Origin: CAYMJV01 sp964390545
GTDB taxonomy: Bacteria; Desulfobacterota; BSN033; UBA1163
NCBI GenBank assembly: GCA_964390545.1
Contig: CAYMJV010000025.1
Location: forward strand, 1-35,904
Length of the DNA: 35,904 nt
Reading direction: 5' to 3'
Positions 8,694-15,818 of the stretch are shown here, piece after piece. The position numbers and the translations under genes were made by a program. The notes under the pieces were generated by a model. That model was not told where the DNA came from. It saw only the letters and a program-made list of their open reading frames with translations, and made no database searches. Every line of letters begins with the position of its first letter. Position 1 is the first letter of the stretch.

Positions 8694-8852
8694 TTACAAA
8701 ATCCGAAATTCGAATTTCGAAATCCGAAACAAATCCAAAATACGAATTAGGAAATGTTCAAAACTTACTATATGATTCAGCTTAGGATTTTGAATTTTGA
8801 TCATTCGAGATTGTTTCGAATTTCGGATTTCGTGCTTCGAATTTAGACTATT
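8694..8852. repeat. A/T-rich palindromic repeat element
   Basis: The left part has a perfect 14-base palindrome, GAAATTCGAATTTC (8705-8718), followed by GAAATCCGAAAC. The right part (8814-8833) carries the reverse complement of the same words, so the element is an imperfect inverted repeat. It fills the gap between xerD and the nucleotidyltransferase gene, and any promoter for the latter must lie in or near it. Confidence 0.6.
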
Positions 8853-8865
8853 CATAAGCTGCAAA

Positions 8866-9753
8866 TTATCCTCTCGGATGGTATTGTTGATGAACTTTCT
8901 TTAACCGTTCTCCGGTGACATGGGTGTAAATTTGGGTCGTCGAAATATCCACATGGCCAAGCATCATTTGGACCGATCGAAGATCCGCACCCCTTTCCAG
9001 CAGATGACTGGCGAAGGAGTGGCGAAAGAGGTGAGGCGTGACCCTCTTCCGGATGCCAGCCTTCAGGCCATAGGCCTTAAGACTCTTCCAGAAACGTTGG
9101 CGGCTCATTCCCCTCCCGGAACGGTTGATGAAGAGAAAGGGGCTTTCTTTCCCTTTGGCCAGTTTTCCCCGGGTTGTCTCTAGGTATTGGGTGACCCGGT
9201 TGATTGCCTCCTTTCCCAGGGGGACGAGCCTTTCCTTCGACCCTTTTCCGTAGAGAAGGACATAGCCCCCCTCCAAGTTGATCTGATTCATGGGAAGGCG
9301 AGTCAACTCGGAAACCCTCATTCCTGTGGCATAGAGCAACTCCAACATGGCCCGATCTCTAACACCCAGGAGCGTCTGGGGATCAGGCTGTTCCAGCAGC
9401 TGTTCCACCTCTTTCAGAGATAGAATTTCGGGCAAGGTTTTCGCCACCGCAGGGGATTCTATCTCCTCAACAGGATTGGCCTCGAGCATTCCCTCCTGAG
9501 TCAAAAACTTAAAGAAGGTCCGAAGAGCCACCAAATTTCTTACGACCGTCTTCGCCGAAAGCCCCTGTTTCTTCAAGGAGAGAAGAAAAGCCTTCACATC
9601 GAGTTTGCCAACTTCTTCAAGCTTTTGGATTCCTTTTCTCTGCAGATGATTTAAGAAGCGATTCAGATTATGGCCGTAGGCTTCAATGGTATTCTTCGAG
9701 AGTCCCTTCTCGACGATGAGGTAATGAAGAAATTGGTCCAGCCTCTGGTTCAT
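8866..9753 (-). CDS. xerD: Tyrosine recombinase XerD/XerC
   Basis: Site-specific recombinase that resolves chromosome dimers at dif. The N-terminal SAM-like core-binding domain (about residues 1-85) is followed by the catalytic domain with the full set of residues: R146 in ATGMRVSEL, K170 in GKGSKERLVPLG, H241 and R244 in PHLFRHSFASHL, H267 in GHVDISTTQIYTHV, and nucleophile Y276. Length is 295 residues, the family norm. I chose the ATG at 9753 because the longer frame, starting at 9831, would run through the strong terminator at 9785-9821. XerC and XerD cannot be separated with confidence by eye, so the symbol is provisional. Confidence 0.9.
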   Translation of the reverse strand: MNQRLDQFLHYLIVEKGLSKNTIEAYGHNLNRFLNHLQRKGIQKLEEVGKLDVKAFLLSLKKQGLSAKTVVRNLVALRTFFKFLTQEGMLEANPVEEIESPAVAKTLPEILSLKEVEQLLEQPDPQTLLGVRDRAMLELLYATGMRVSELTRLPMNQINLEGGYVLLYGKGSKERLVPLGKEAINRVTQYLETTRGKLAKGKESPFLFINRSGRGMSRQRFWKSLKAYGLKAGIRKRVTPHLFRHSFASHLLERGADLRSVQMMLGHVDISTTQIYTHVTGERLKKVHQQYHPRG

Positions 9754-9784
9754 TTTGCCTGTCCAGGTCGCTGAAGATCCGTCA

Positions 9785-9821
9785 AATAAAAAGCAGAGGA
9801 AAAGGGGCCCTCTGCTTTTTT
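9785..9821. terminator. Strong bidirectional intrinsic terminator after dut
   Basis: GCAGAGG (9793-9799) and CCTCTGC (9809-9815) form a perfect stem flanked by A- and T-tracts, so it works in either direction. On the minus strand the stem is followed by TTTTTATT. It ends the rimP-to-dut operon and separates it from xerD. Confidence 0.88.
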
Positions 9822-9848
9822 CCAAACCCAATTTGCTCTGGGCCCTGA

Positions 9849-10289
9849 TCAGATCCCTGTATGGCCAAACCCTCCTCCCTGTCTCCGCGTGGGAGGAAGA
9901 TCGTCAACTTCTTCCAATGTGACACGAGTAACCGGGGAGATGACCATCTGGGCAATTCTATCTCCGTTACGGATGGTGAAAGGTTCCTTGCCGAAATTGA
10001 TCAAGAGGACACCGATCTCGCCTCTGTAATCGGCATCGATCGTTCCCGGCCCATTGACGATGCCAATTCCCTTCTGGATGGCGAGTCCGCTTCGAGGTCG
10101 GATCTGGCCTTCAAATCCTTCAGGAATAGCGACAGAAATGCCCGCGGGGATAAGCTTTCTCTCTCCAGGGATCAAGGTCACCTCCTGGGCGAGGGACGCA
10201 AAGAGGTCCATCCCCGAAGACCCTTCGGTCATATATTGAGGCAGCGAGACAGGGTGATCTTTCTGCAAACGCTTAATGTAAATTTTCAT
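9849..10289 (-). CDS. dut: dUTP diphosphatase
   Basis: Hydrolyses dUTP to dUMP, keeping uracil out of DNA and feeding thymidylate synthesis. All five motifs of the trimeric enzyme are visible in order: SSGMDLFAS, RPRSGLAIQKG, GTIDADYRGEIGV with the catalytic Asp, RNGDRIAQMVI, and the C-terminal GGGFGHTGI that closes over the active site. At 146 residues it is complete. The ATG follows the stop codon of the M16 peptidase gene with no gap, so the two are co-transcribed. It is the last gene before the terminator at 9785-9821. It complements the uracil-DNA glycosylase found elsewhere in the window. Confidence 0.97.
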   Translation of the reverse strand: MKIYIKRLQKDHPVSLPQYMTEGSSGMDLFASLAQEVTLIPGERKLIPAGISVAIPEGFEGQIRPRSGLAIQKGIGIVNGPGTIDADYRGEIGVLLINFGKEPFTIRNGDRIAQMVISPVTRVTLEEVDDLPPTRRQGGGFGHTGI

Positions 10290-11633
10290 TCACTCCGTCG
10301 GTCCAGACTTGAAGAGGGTTTCGTTCAGATGTTTTCCGTCCGTCGGTCCAAGAACCGTAAGGCAGAAGAAGTGTTCATCGAAAAGTTCTTTCGCCAAATC
10401 GCGGACAGCCTCTTCCTTCACTTCATCAATTCCCTTAAGCGTTCTTTCGACGGGGAAATAGGTCCCAAAATAGATTTCATTCTTGGCCAGGCGGGTCATG
10501 AGATTATCCGAGCTCTCGAGGCTGAGGAGGAGATTCCCCTTCAATTGTTCCTTGGCGGTTTCCAGTTCCCCGTTCTTGAAAGGGTCTCCCTTGAGGCGGT
10601 TGAACTCCTTGTGGACGAGTTCGATGACCTCCTGGAAGGAATTCTCGCTGGTTCCTGCATAGACGACCACCAGACCGGCATCGATGTAGGAGGGAAGATA
10701 GGAGTAAACCGAATAGGCTAACCCGCGATTTTCGCGGATCTCCTGGAAAAGCCTCGAACTCATCCCCCCTCCGAGGATAGTGTTCAGGAGGTAAGAAGCA
10801 AACCGGAGAGAGTGGTTATATTGAAGACCCTTCGTGCCGAGGCAGAAATGGACCTGCTCTAATTCTCGCTTCCGAATGTTGGTGGTGGAGATCGATTGAG
10901 GTTTCAGCCGGTTCCTCTCTCGATTGGACTGCGGGAGTTGACCAAACGTTCCTCCAACGAGGTCGACGACTTCCTCGTGCTTCAGGTTGCCGGCTGCACA
11001 GATGACGATTCGTTTGGGTTGATAGGTCTCCTTTAAGAATTGGAAGATCTGCTCCCGGGTGAAGGACTGGACGAGATCAGAAGTGCCAAAGATCGGAAAC
11101 CCGAGGGGATGGTCTCCCCAGCAGACCCGGTTAAAAAAGTCATGGATGTAATCGTCAGGCGTGTCCTCCACCATTTTAATTTCCTGAAGGATGACCATCC
11201 TCTCCTTCTCCACATCTTTGGGATCCATCGTGGAGTGGAGAAAGATATCCGAAAGGAGATCGATGGCCAGGGGCAGGTTTTTGTCGATCACCTTGGCATA
11301 GAAGCAGGTATATTCCCTTCCCGTGAAGGCATTGAGCGTCCCCCCTACGGAATCGATCTCCTTGGCGATGTCGAAGGCCGTCCTTCTTTCCGTTCCTTTA
11401 AAGAGGAGGTGTTCAATGAAATGAGAAACCCCATTTTCGTGGGGCTGCTCATCCCGGGAACCCGTTGTGACCCAAACACCAATGGAGACGGATTTGAGAT
11501 AGGGAATCTCTTCCGTGATGACTCGAATGCCGTTGTCAAGGACGGTCTTTCGATATCCCATCCCGGCAGTGAGCCACGAGGGATTCAAGGGATCAGGGGA
11601 ATTTTTTATCGTTTTTCCCATCTTCTCATTCAC
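10290..11633 (-). CDS. M16 family zinc peptidase (processing-peptidase-like)
   Basis: The inverted zinc motif H71-F-I-E74-H75 lies in SHFIEHLLFKG, and a further glutamate about 76 residues on (E151, in ILQEIKM) fits the third ligand. GGGMSSRLFQEIRENRGLAY in the second half is the typical C-terminal M16 domain signature. At 447 residues it matches the single-chain bacterial type related to mitochondrial processing peptidase and PqqL/YmxG. Its position just after pnp is conserved in many bacteria, as with ymxG in Bacillus. An internal ATG at 11561 (MGYRKTVLDNG) is a possible start; the ATG at 11633 is preceded by AAAGGTG. Substrate unknown. Confidence 0.93.
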   Translation of the reverse strand: MNEKMGKTIKNSPDPLNPSWLTAGMGYRKTVLDNGIRVITEEIPYLKSVSIGVWVTTGSRDEQPHENGVSHFIEHLLFKGTERRTAFDIAKEIDSVGGTLNAFTGREYTCFYAKVIDKNLPLAIDLLSDIFLHSTMDPKDVEKERMVILQEIKMVEDTPDDYIHDFFNRVCWGDHPLGFPIFGTSDLVQSFTREQIFQFLKETYQPKRIVICAAGNLKHEEVVDLVGGTFGQLPQSNRERNRLKPQSISTTNIRKRELEQVHFCLGTKGLQYNHSLRFASYLLNTILGGGMSSRLFQEIRENRGLAYSVYSYLPSYIDAGLVVVYAGTSENSFQEVIELVHKEFNRLKGDPFKNGELETAKEQLKGNLLLSLESSDNLMTRLAKNEIYFGTYFPVERTLKGIDEVKEEAVRDLAKELFDEHFFCLTVLGPTDGKHLNETLFKSGPTE

Positions 11634-11651
11634 CTTTTGTTCAGATTCTCC

Positions 11652-13757
11652 TCACCCTTTCTTTTCAGTCGAAGGTTTTGGCTCCTTCAAAGCAGCCTTC
11701 CGGCTCAGGCGAATGCGGCCCTGAGAATCGATATCAAGAACCTTCACCAACACCTCATCCCCTTCCTTCAACACATCGGAGACCTCCCGGATACGGTCTT
11801 CTGCGATCTGAGAGATATGAACCAGTCCATCGGTCCCTGGGTAGAGCTCCACAATGGCGCCAAACCCGAGGATTCGCTTCACCTTTCCTGTGTAAAGAGC
11901 CCCTACCTCTACTTCCTGCGTCAGGCTCTTGATCATATAGATGGCTTTTTCAATGGCCTCGTAGTTCGGGGAAGCCAGCTTCACGATCCCGGAATCTTCC
12001 ACATCCACTTTGACACCTGTTTGATCGACAATGCTCCGGATATTCTTTCCTCCCGGGCCGATGACGTCGCGGATCCTCTCCTGTTTAACCGTGAGCGTGA
12101 CGATCCGCGGGGCATGCCGGGAAAGATCCTTCCGGGGTTCTGGAAGGGTCTCCCTCATTCTGTTCAAAATATGGAGCCTCCCCTCAGAGGCCTGACGGAG
12201 GACCTTTTCCAGAATCTCCTTTGATATGCCACGAATCTTGATATCCATCTGGATGGCCGTCACCCCATCCGCGGTACCGGCCACCTTAAAATCCATATCC
12301 CCGAAATGGTCTTCATCGCCAAGGATGTCCGAGAGGACAGCCACCTCTCCGTCTTCGTGAATTAAACCCATCGCAATTCCGGCGACAGGGGCCTTAATGG
12401 GAACCCCCGCATCCATCAGAGAGAGACTGGCCCCACAGACCGTAGCCATGGAAGAGGAGCCATTCGATTCCAAGACCTCCGAGACGATTCGAATCGTGTA
12501 GGGAAACTTCTCATTAGAAGGGAGGACGGATTGAATGGCCCTTTCGGCCAAGGCGCCATGCCCGATCTCTCTTCGGCTGGGCGATCGGAGGGGTGAGACC
12601 TCTCCCACGGAAAAAGGAGGGAAGTTATAGTGCAGCATAAAGGATTTATAGGTCTCTCCCGACAGAGAGTTGATCTTCTGTTCATCCTCCGAAGTGCCGA
12701 AGGTGACGACCGCGAGGACCTGGGTCTCTCCGCGAGTAAAGAGGGCAGAACCATGGGTCCTCGGAAGGATCCCCACTTCGCAGGAAATGGGGCGGATCTC
12801 GGCAAGACCCCTTCCATCAATCCTCTGTTTCCTGTCCAGGATCAACCTCCTCACCAGCTTGTGGTTGGTCTCTTCAAAAACGGTTTTTATCATCCTTTGA
12901 GAATTGTCATCACTAGCTTCCAGGGCTTGATAGGTTCCTTGGAGAATCTCTTCCAGCCGATCCCTTCGCGCCGTTTTTTCGCTGACCCGGAAGGTTTCCA
13001 GCAACTTCTCTTGGGCGAAGGCCTTCACCTTCTCTTTGAGATCCTCCGCCGGTCTCTGGATCTCAAATTCACGGGTCCTCACACCCACGGACTCCCTTAA
13101 TCGCTTCTGAAGGTCAATCACAGGTTTTAGAGATCGATGGCCAAATAAGATGGCCTCCAGCATCTCTTCTTCTTTGACCTCCCTGGCGCCTCCCTCAACC
13201 ATGATGATGGCGTTCTCACTTCCAGCGACGAAGAGATCGATGTCGCTCAGCTCCAATTCCTCATGGGTAGGGTTGAGCACATATTCACCATCGATTCGGC
13301 CTACCTTGGCCCCTGCAATAGGGCCATCGAAGGGAATATCCGAAAGGGAGAGGGCCGATGACGCTCCGATCATTCCCAAGATCGCAGGGTCATTATCTTC
13401 GTCCGCTGAAAGAACGGTCGCAATGACTTGGATCTCATTCTGAAACCCTTTGGGAAAAAGGGGCCGAAGAGGGCGGTCGATAAATCGGGAGATCAAGGTT
13501 TCCCGATCGCTCGGCCTCCCTTCCCGCTTGAAGAAGCCTCCCGGGATCCTCCCCGCTGCATAGGTCATTTCCTGGTAATTGACGGTGAGAGGGATAAAGT
13601 CAATGCCTTCTCTCTTCGTTTCCGCCGTAACGGCTGTGACCAATACGACCGTTTCACCATACTGTACCAGTACAGCACCATTCGCCTGTCTGGCCACCCT
13701 TCCCGTTTCGATCGAAAAGGGTCTTCCACCAAAATCGATTTGTAACTTTTGAACCAT
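11652..13757 (-). CDS. pnp: Polyribonucleotide nucleotidyltransferase (PNPase)
   Basis: A 3'-5' phosphorolytic exoribonuclease active in mRNA turnover. Two RNase PH-like cores are present. The first starts at residue 1 and includes FFKREGRPSDRETLISRFID. The second starts near 320 with RGETQVLAVVTFGTSED and contains SNGSSSMATVCGASLSLMDA. A KH domain (IRDVIGPGGKNIRSI, near 565) and an S1 domain (GKVKRILGFGAIVEL, near 630) close the 701-residue protein. It lies 67 bases after rpsO, the classic rpsO-pnp pair, where S15 and PNPase are often expressed together. AAGGAG lies about 13 bases before the ATG, somewhat far. Confidence 0.98.
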   Translation of the reverse strand: MVQKLQIDFGGRPFSIETGRVARQANGAVLVQYGETVVLVTAVTAETKREGIDFIPLTVNYQEMTYAAGRIPGGFFKREGRPSDRETLISRFIDRPLRPLFPKGFQNEIQVIATVLSADEDNDPAILGMIGASSALSLSDIPFDGPIAGAKVGRIDGEYVLNPTHEELELSDIDLFVAGSENAIIMVEGGAREVKEEEMLEAILFGHRSLKPVIDLQKRLRESVGVRTREFEIQRPAEDLKEKVKAFAQEKLLETFRVSEKTARRDRLEEILQGTYQALEASDDNSQRMIKTVFEETNHKLVRRLILDRKQRIDGRGLAEIRPISCEVGILPRTHGSALFTRGETQVLAVVTFGTSEDEQKINSLSGETYKSFMLHYNFPPFSVGEVSPLRSPSRREIGHGALAERAIQSVLPSNEKFPYTIRIVSEVLESNGSSSMATVCGASLSLMDAGVPIKAPVAGIAMGLIHEDGEVAVLSDILGDEDHFGDMDFKVAGTADGVTAIQMDIKIRGISKEILEKVLRQASEGRLHILNRMRETLPEPRKDLSRHAPRIVTLTVKQERIRDVIGPGGKNIRSIVDQTGVKVDVEDSGIVKLASPNYEAIEKAIYMIKSLTQEVEVGALYTGKVKRILGFGAIVELYPGTDGLVHISQIAEDRIREVSDVLKEGDEVLVKVLDIDSQGRIRLSRKAALKEPKPSTEKKG

Positions 13758-13824
13758 AGGTTTCTATTGACTCCTTCTTTATTAAATTTGAATGAGATTT
13801 CGTTTGACACGGGAGATCAAGGCC

Positions 13825-14094
13825 TTACTTTCTCAGGCCCAACTTATCAATCACCATTCGATAACGATCGACCTTGTTCTCTTTGAGGTAGTTCAGAAGC
13901 CTCCTCCTCTGCCCCACCAATTTGAGTAGGCCTCGCCGGGAGTGATGATCCCTTTTGTGAGCCTTAAAATGTTCGGTCAGATATCGAATCCGCTCGCTGA
14001 GCAGGGCGATCTGAACCTCTGACGATCCCGTGTCCTTCTCGTGGCTTCTAAACTGCTCGATAATCCCTTTCTTTTTCTCTTGAACCAGTGCCAT
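13825..14094 (-). CDS. rpsO: Ribosomal protein S15
   Basis: Small-subunit protein that binds the central domain of 16S rRNA early in assembly. At 89 residues it is the standard length. The signature HKRDHHSRRGLLKLVGQRRR is at residues 45-64, with the usual C-terminal LNYLKENKVDRYRMVIDKLG. AAGGAGG lies 6 bases before the ATG at 14094. It sits between truB and pnp, as in many bacteria. Confidence 0.98.
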   Translation of the reverse strand: MALVQEKKKGIIEQFRSHEKDTGSSEVQIALLSERIRYLTEHFKAHKRDHHSRRGLLKLVGQRRRLLNYLKENKVDRYRMVIDKLGLRK

Positions 14095-14111
14095 GAAATG
14101 CCTCCTTGAAA

Positions 14112-15083
14112 CTAAACGTGATCTTCACAGGGTAACCTTTTGTTGGGTTGAAAGACTCTCAAGGGACGCAGAGCCACCCTCTCCGGGGGTGCGCACGGAA
14201 TTTCGGAGCCTCCGACCTCGGATCTTAAAATGGCGACGAGACCCTCCTCGGGCGAGGTTATCTTCAACCATTGGCCTTTTTCAAAGATGGGGAGGGTCTG
14301 GGGAGAGAGGTCTCGAACCACCATCTCCTTGCCGTGACGGACCTTTCTGATCAAAGGCTCATCCCCGATTACCTCAGGCAAACTGGGAAGAGCCTCCTCC
14401 AAAGGGATCAGTCCTGGGAAAGAAGGATTCATTGTTGAGAATCCCTTTAGCCTTTCCCAAGAGATGGTTTGTTCGAGGGTGAAAGGCCCACTACGAACTC
14501 GCCTGAGTTGAAGAAGATGCGCACCACATCCGATTTTCTTTCCAATATCCCTTGCCAAAGCACGAATGTAGGTTCCTTTGGAGCAGGAGACCTTGAAACG
14601 AACCTTGGGGAGGCTTATCTCTTCGATCTGAAGATAAAAAATTTCTACCTCCCTTTCCCTCCGCTCGACCTCCACCCCTTTCCTGGCCAAACGGTAAAGG
14701 GGCCTTCCCTCTCTTTTGATGGCTGAAAACATAGGAGGGATCTGTCGAATCTTGCCCAGGAAGGTCTGAAAGGCAGACCGAATGACGTCAAGGGAGAGAT
14801 CCTCCCATCGCCCGCTGGAAACGACCCTTCCAGTCAGGTCGTCCGTGGTGGTCTCCTCACCCAACTTCAGGGTGGCCTCATACTCTTTTGGCTCATCGTT
14901 GATGAACGGAATGAGTTTTGTCCCCTCGTTGACGGCAATGGGGAGGACTCCTGTCGCAAAGGGATCGAGGGTCCCAATGTGACCTGCCCGCTTCGCTCCT
15001 AATCGGCGCTTCACCTCCCTCACCACATCGAGGGAGGTTATCCCTTCGGGCTTATCAACGATGAGGAGACCATCAACCCTCAT
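14112..15083 (-). CDS. truB: tRNA pseudouridine-55 synthase
   Basis: Makes the universal pseudouridine 55 in the T-loop of tRNAs and also acts as a tRNA chaperone. The catalytic aspartate is in HIGTLDPFATGVLPI near residue 40, preceded by the KRLGAKRAGH segment. The second conserved motif, CSKGTYIRALARDIG, is near 170. A PUA-like C-terminal part follows. At 323 residues it is within the bacterial range. Its start overlaps the end of rbfA by 11 bases, implying coupled translation. Confidence 0.97.
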   Translation of the reverse strand: MRVDGLLIVDKPEGITSLDVVREVKRRLGAKRAGHIGTLDPFATGVLPIAVNEGTKLIPFINDEPKEYEATLKLGEETTTDDLTGRVVSSGRWEDLSLDVIRSAFQTFLGKIRQIPPMFSAIKREGRPLYRLARKGVEVERREREVEIFYLQIEEISLPKVRFKVSCSKGTYIRALARDIGKKIGCGAHLLQLRRVRSGPFTLEQTISWERLKGFSTMNPSFPGLIPLEEALPSLPEVIGDEPLIRKVRHGKEMVVRDLSPQTLPIFEKGQWLKITSPEEGLVAILRSEVGGSEIPCAPPERVALRPLRVFQPNKRLPCEDHV

Positions 15084-15501
15084 CTTCCTTTTCCTCCCGT
15101 TCCTTTCTGATCTGGTTGATCACCTCTCCAATATGGATGGCATATTCAATGGAGGGATCAAACTGAAAGGTGATCTCAGGGGTATATTTCATTCGGATCC
15201 TCCGGCCCAACTCCTTCCGGACATACCCTTTTGCACTGTTGAGCCCCTCGATCGATCTCTCTCGTTCGTCAGAGGAGCCCGTGACGCTGAAATAGATTTT
15301 GGCCATCCGGCAATCTTCAGAAACCGTCACCTTCGTAATTGTGACAAAGCCGATTCGAGGATCCTTGAGACCCCTCAACAGCATTTGAGAGATTTCCTTT
15401 TGGATCAAATCGGCGACCTTATCGGAACGTTTTCCTTCCATTTCTTGATTCGGAACCCCCCAGACGAAGAGGCCTCCCTCCATGAAGAGAGAGGGTTTCA
15501 T
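15073..15501 (-). CDS. rbfA: 30S ribosome-binding factor A
   Basis: Needed for late 30S subunit maturation and 16S 5'-end processing. The KH-like fold is visible: RSDKVADLIQKEIS, then LKDPRIGFVTITKVTVSEDC, and PEITFQFDPSIEYA near the end. The ATG at 15501 overlaps the ylxP stop in an ATGA junction, favouring coupled translation. This start adds about 20 residues (MKPSLFMEGGLFVWG...) before the usual family start. The family-like ATG at 15441 (MEGKRSDKV) has no clear ribosome site, so both starts are possible. Confidence 0.93.
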   Translation of the reverse strand: MKPSLFMEGGLFVWGVPNQEMEGKRSDKVADLIQKEISQMLLRGLKDPRIGFVTITKVTVSEDCRMAKIYFSVTGSSDERERSIEGLNSAKGYVRKELGRRIRMKYTPEITFQFDPSIEYAIHIGEVINQIRKEREEKEDEG

Positions 15502-15785
15502 ACGTTGATAATCTCCATCTCGGTCCGCACCATTTCAACAAGGTTCATCTTCTCAATGAAGTCAATCACTTTATCCAGGCTGGAATTGATGTGTCTGCGA
15601 TCATTGCCCACGGTACAGATACCAATCTGGCCTCGTTGCCAGAGGTCGTTATCCCCCACCTCTGAGATGGCCACATTGAACTGATGTCTCACCCGGTCAA
15701 TCATTTTCCGGATCACATGACGTTTCCCCTTGAGAGACTGGTTCTCTGGAATCCGAAAGTCGAGTTGACAAACTCCGATGACCAT
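15498..15785 (-). CDS. ylxP: YlxP-like protein (DUF503)
   Basis: A 95-residue protein of the DUF503 family, found between infB and rbfA in many Gram-positive and deep-branching bacteria. The conserved start MVIGVCQLDFRIPENQSLKG is present, with the KRHVIRKMIDRVR helix and the conserved AISEVGDNDLWQRG stretch. The biochemical role is not established; operon position suggests ribosome assembly or translation. The stop overlaps the rbfA start by 4 bases. Confidence 0.93.
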   Translation of the reverse strand: MVIGVCQLDFRIPENQSLKGKRHVIRKMIDRVRHQFNVAISEVGDNDLWQRGQIGICTVGNDRRHINSSLDKVIDFIEKMNLVEMVRTEMEIINV

Positions 15786-15818
15786 TTCAATCCCCTCCCT
15801 CCTCTTTGCCCATGGTGT

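Noticed and set aside
9861..10721. Plus-strand open frame of 286 codons opposite dut and the M16 peptidase
   Set aside because: Shadow of two well-supported genes; no ribosome site or family.
11040..12224. Plus-strand open frame of 394 codons opposite the M16 peptidase and pnp
   Set aside because: It spans two confidently identified minus-strand genes and has no recognisable motif.
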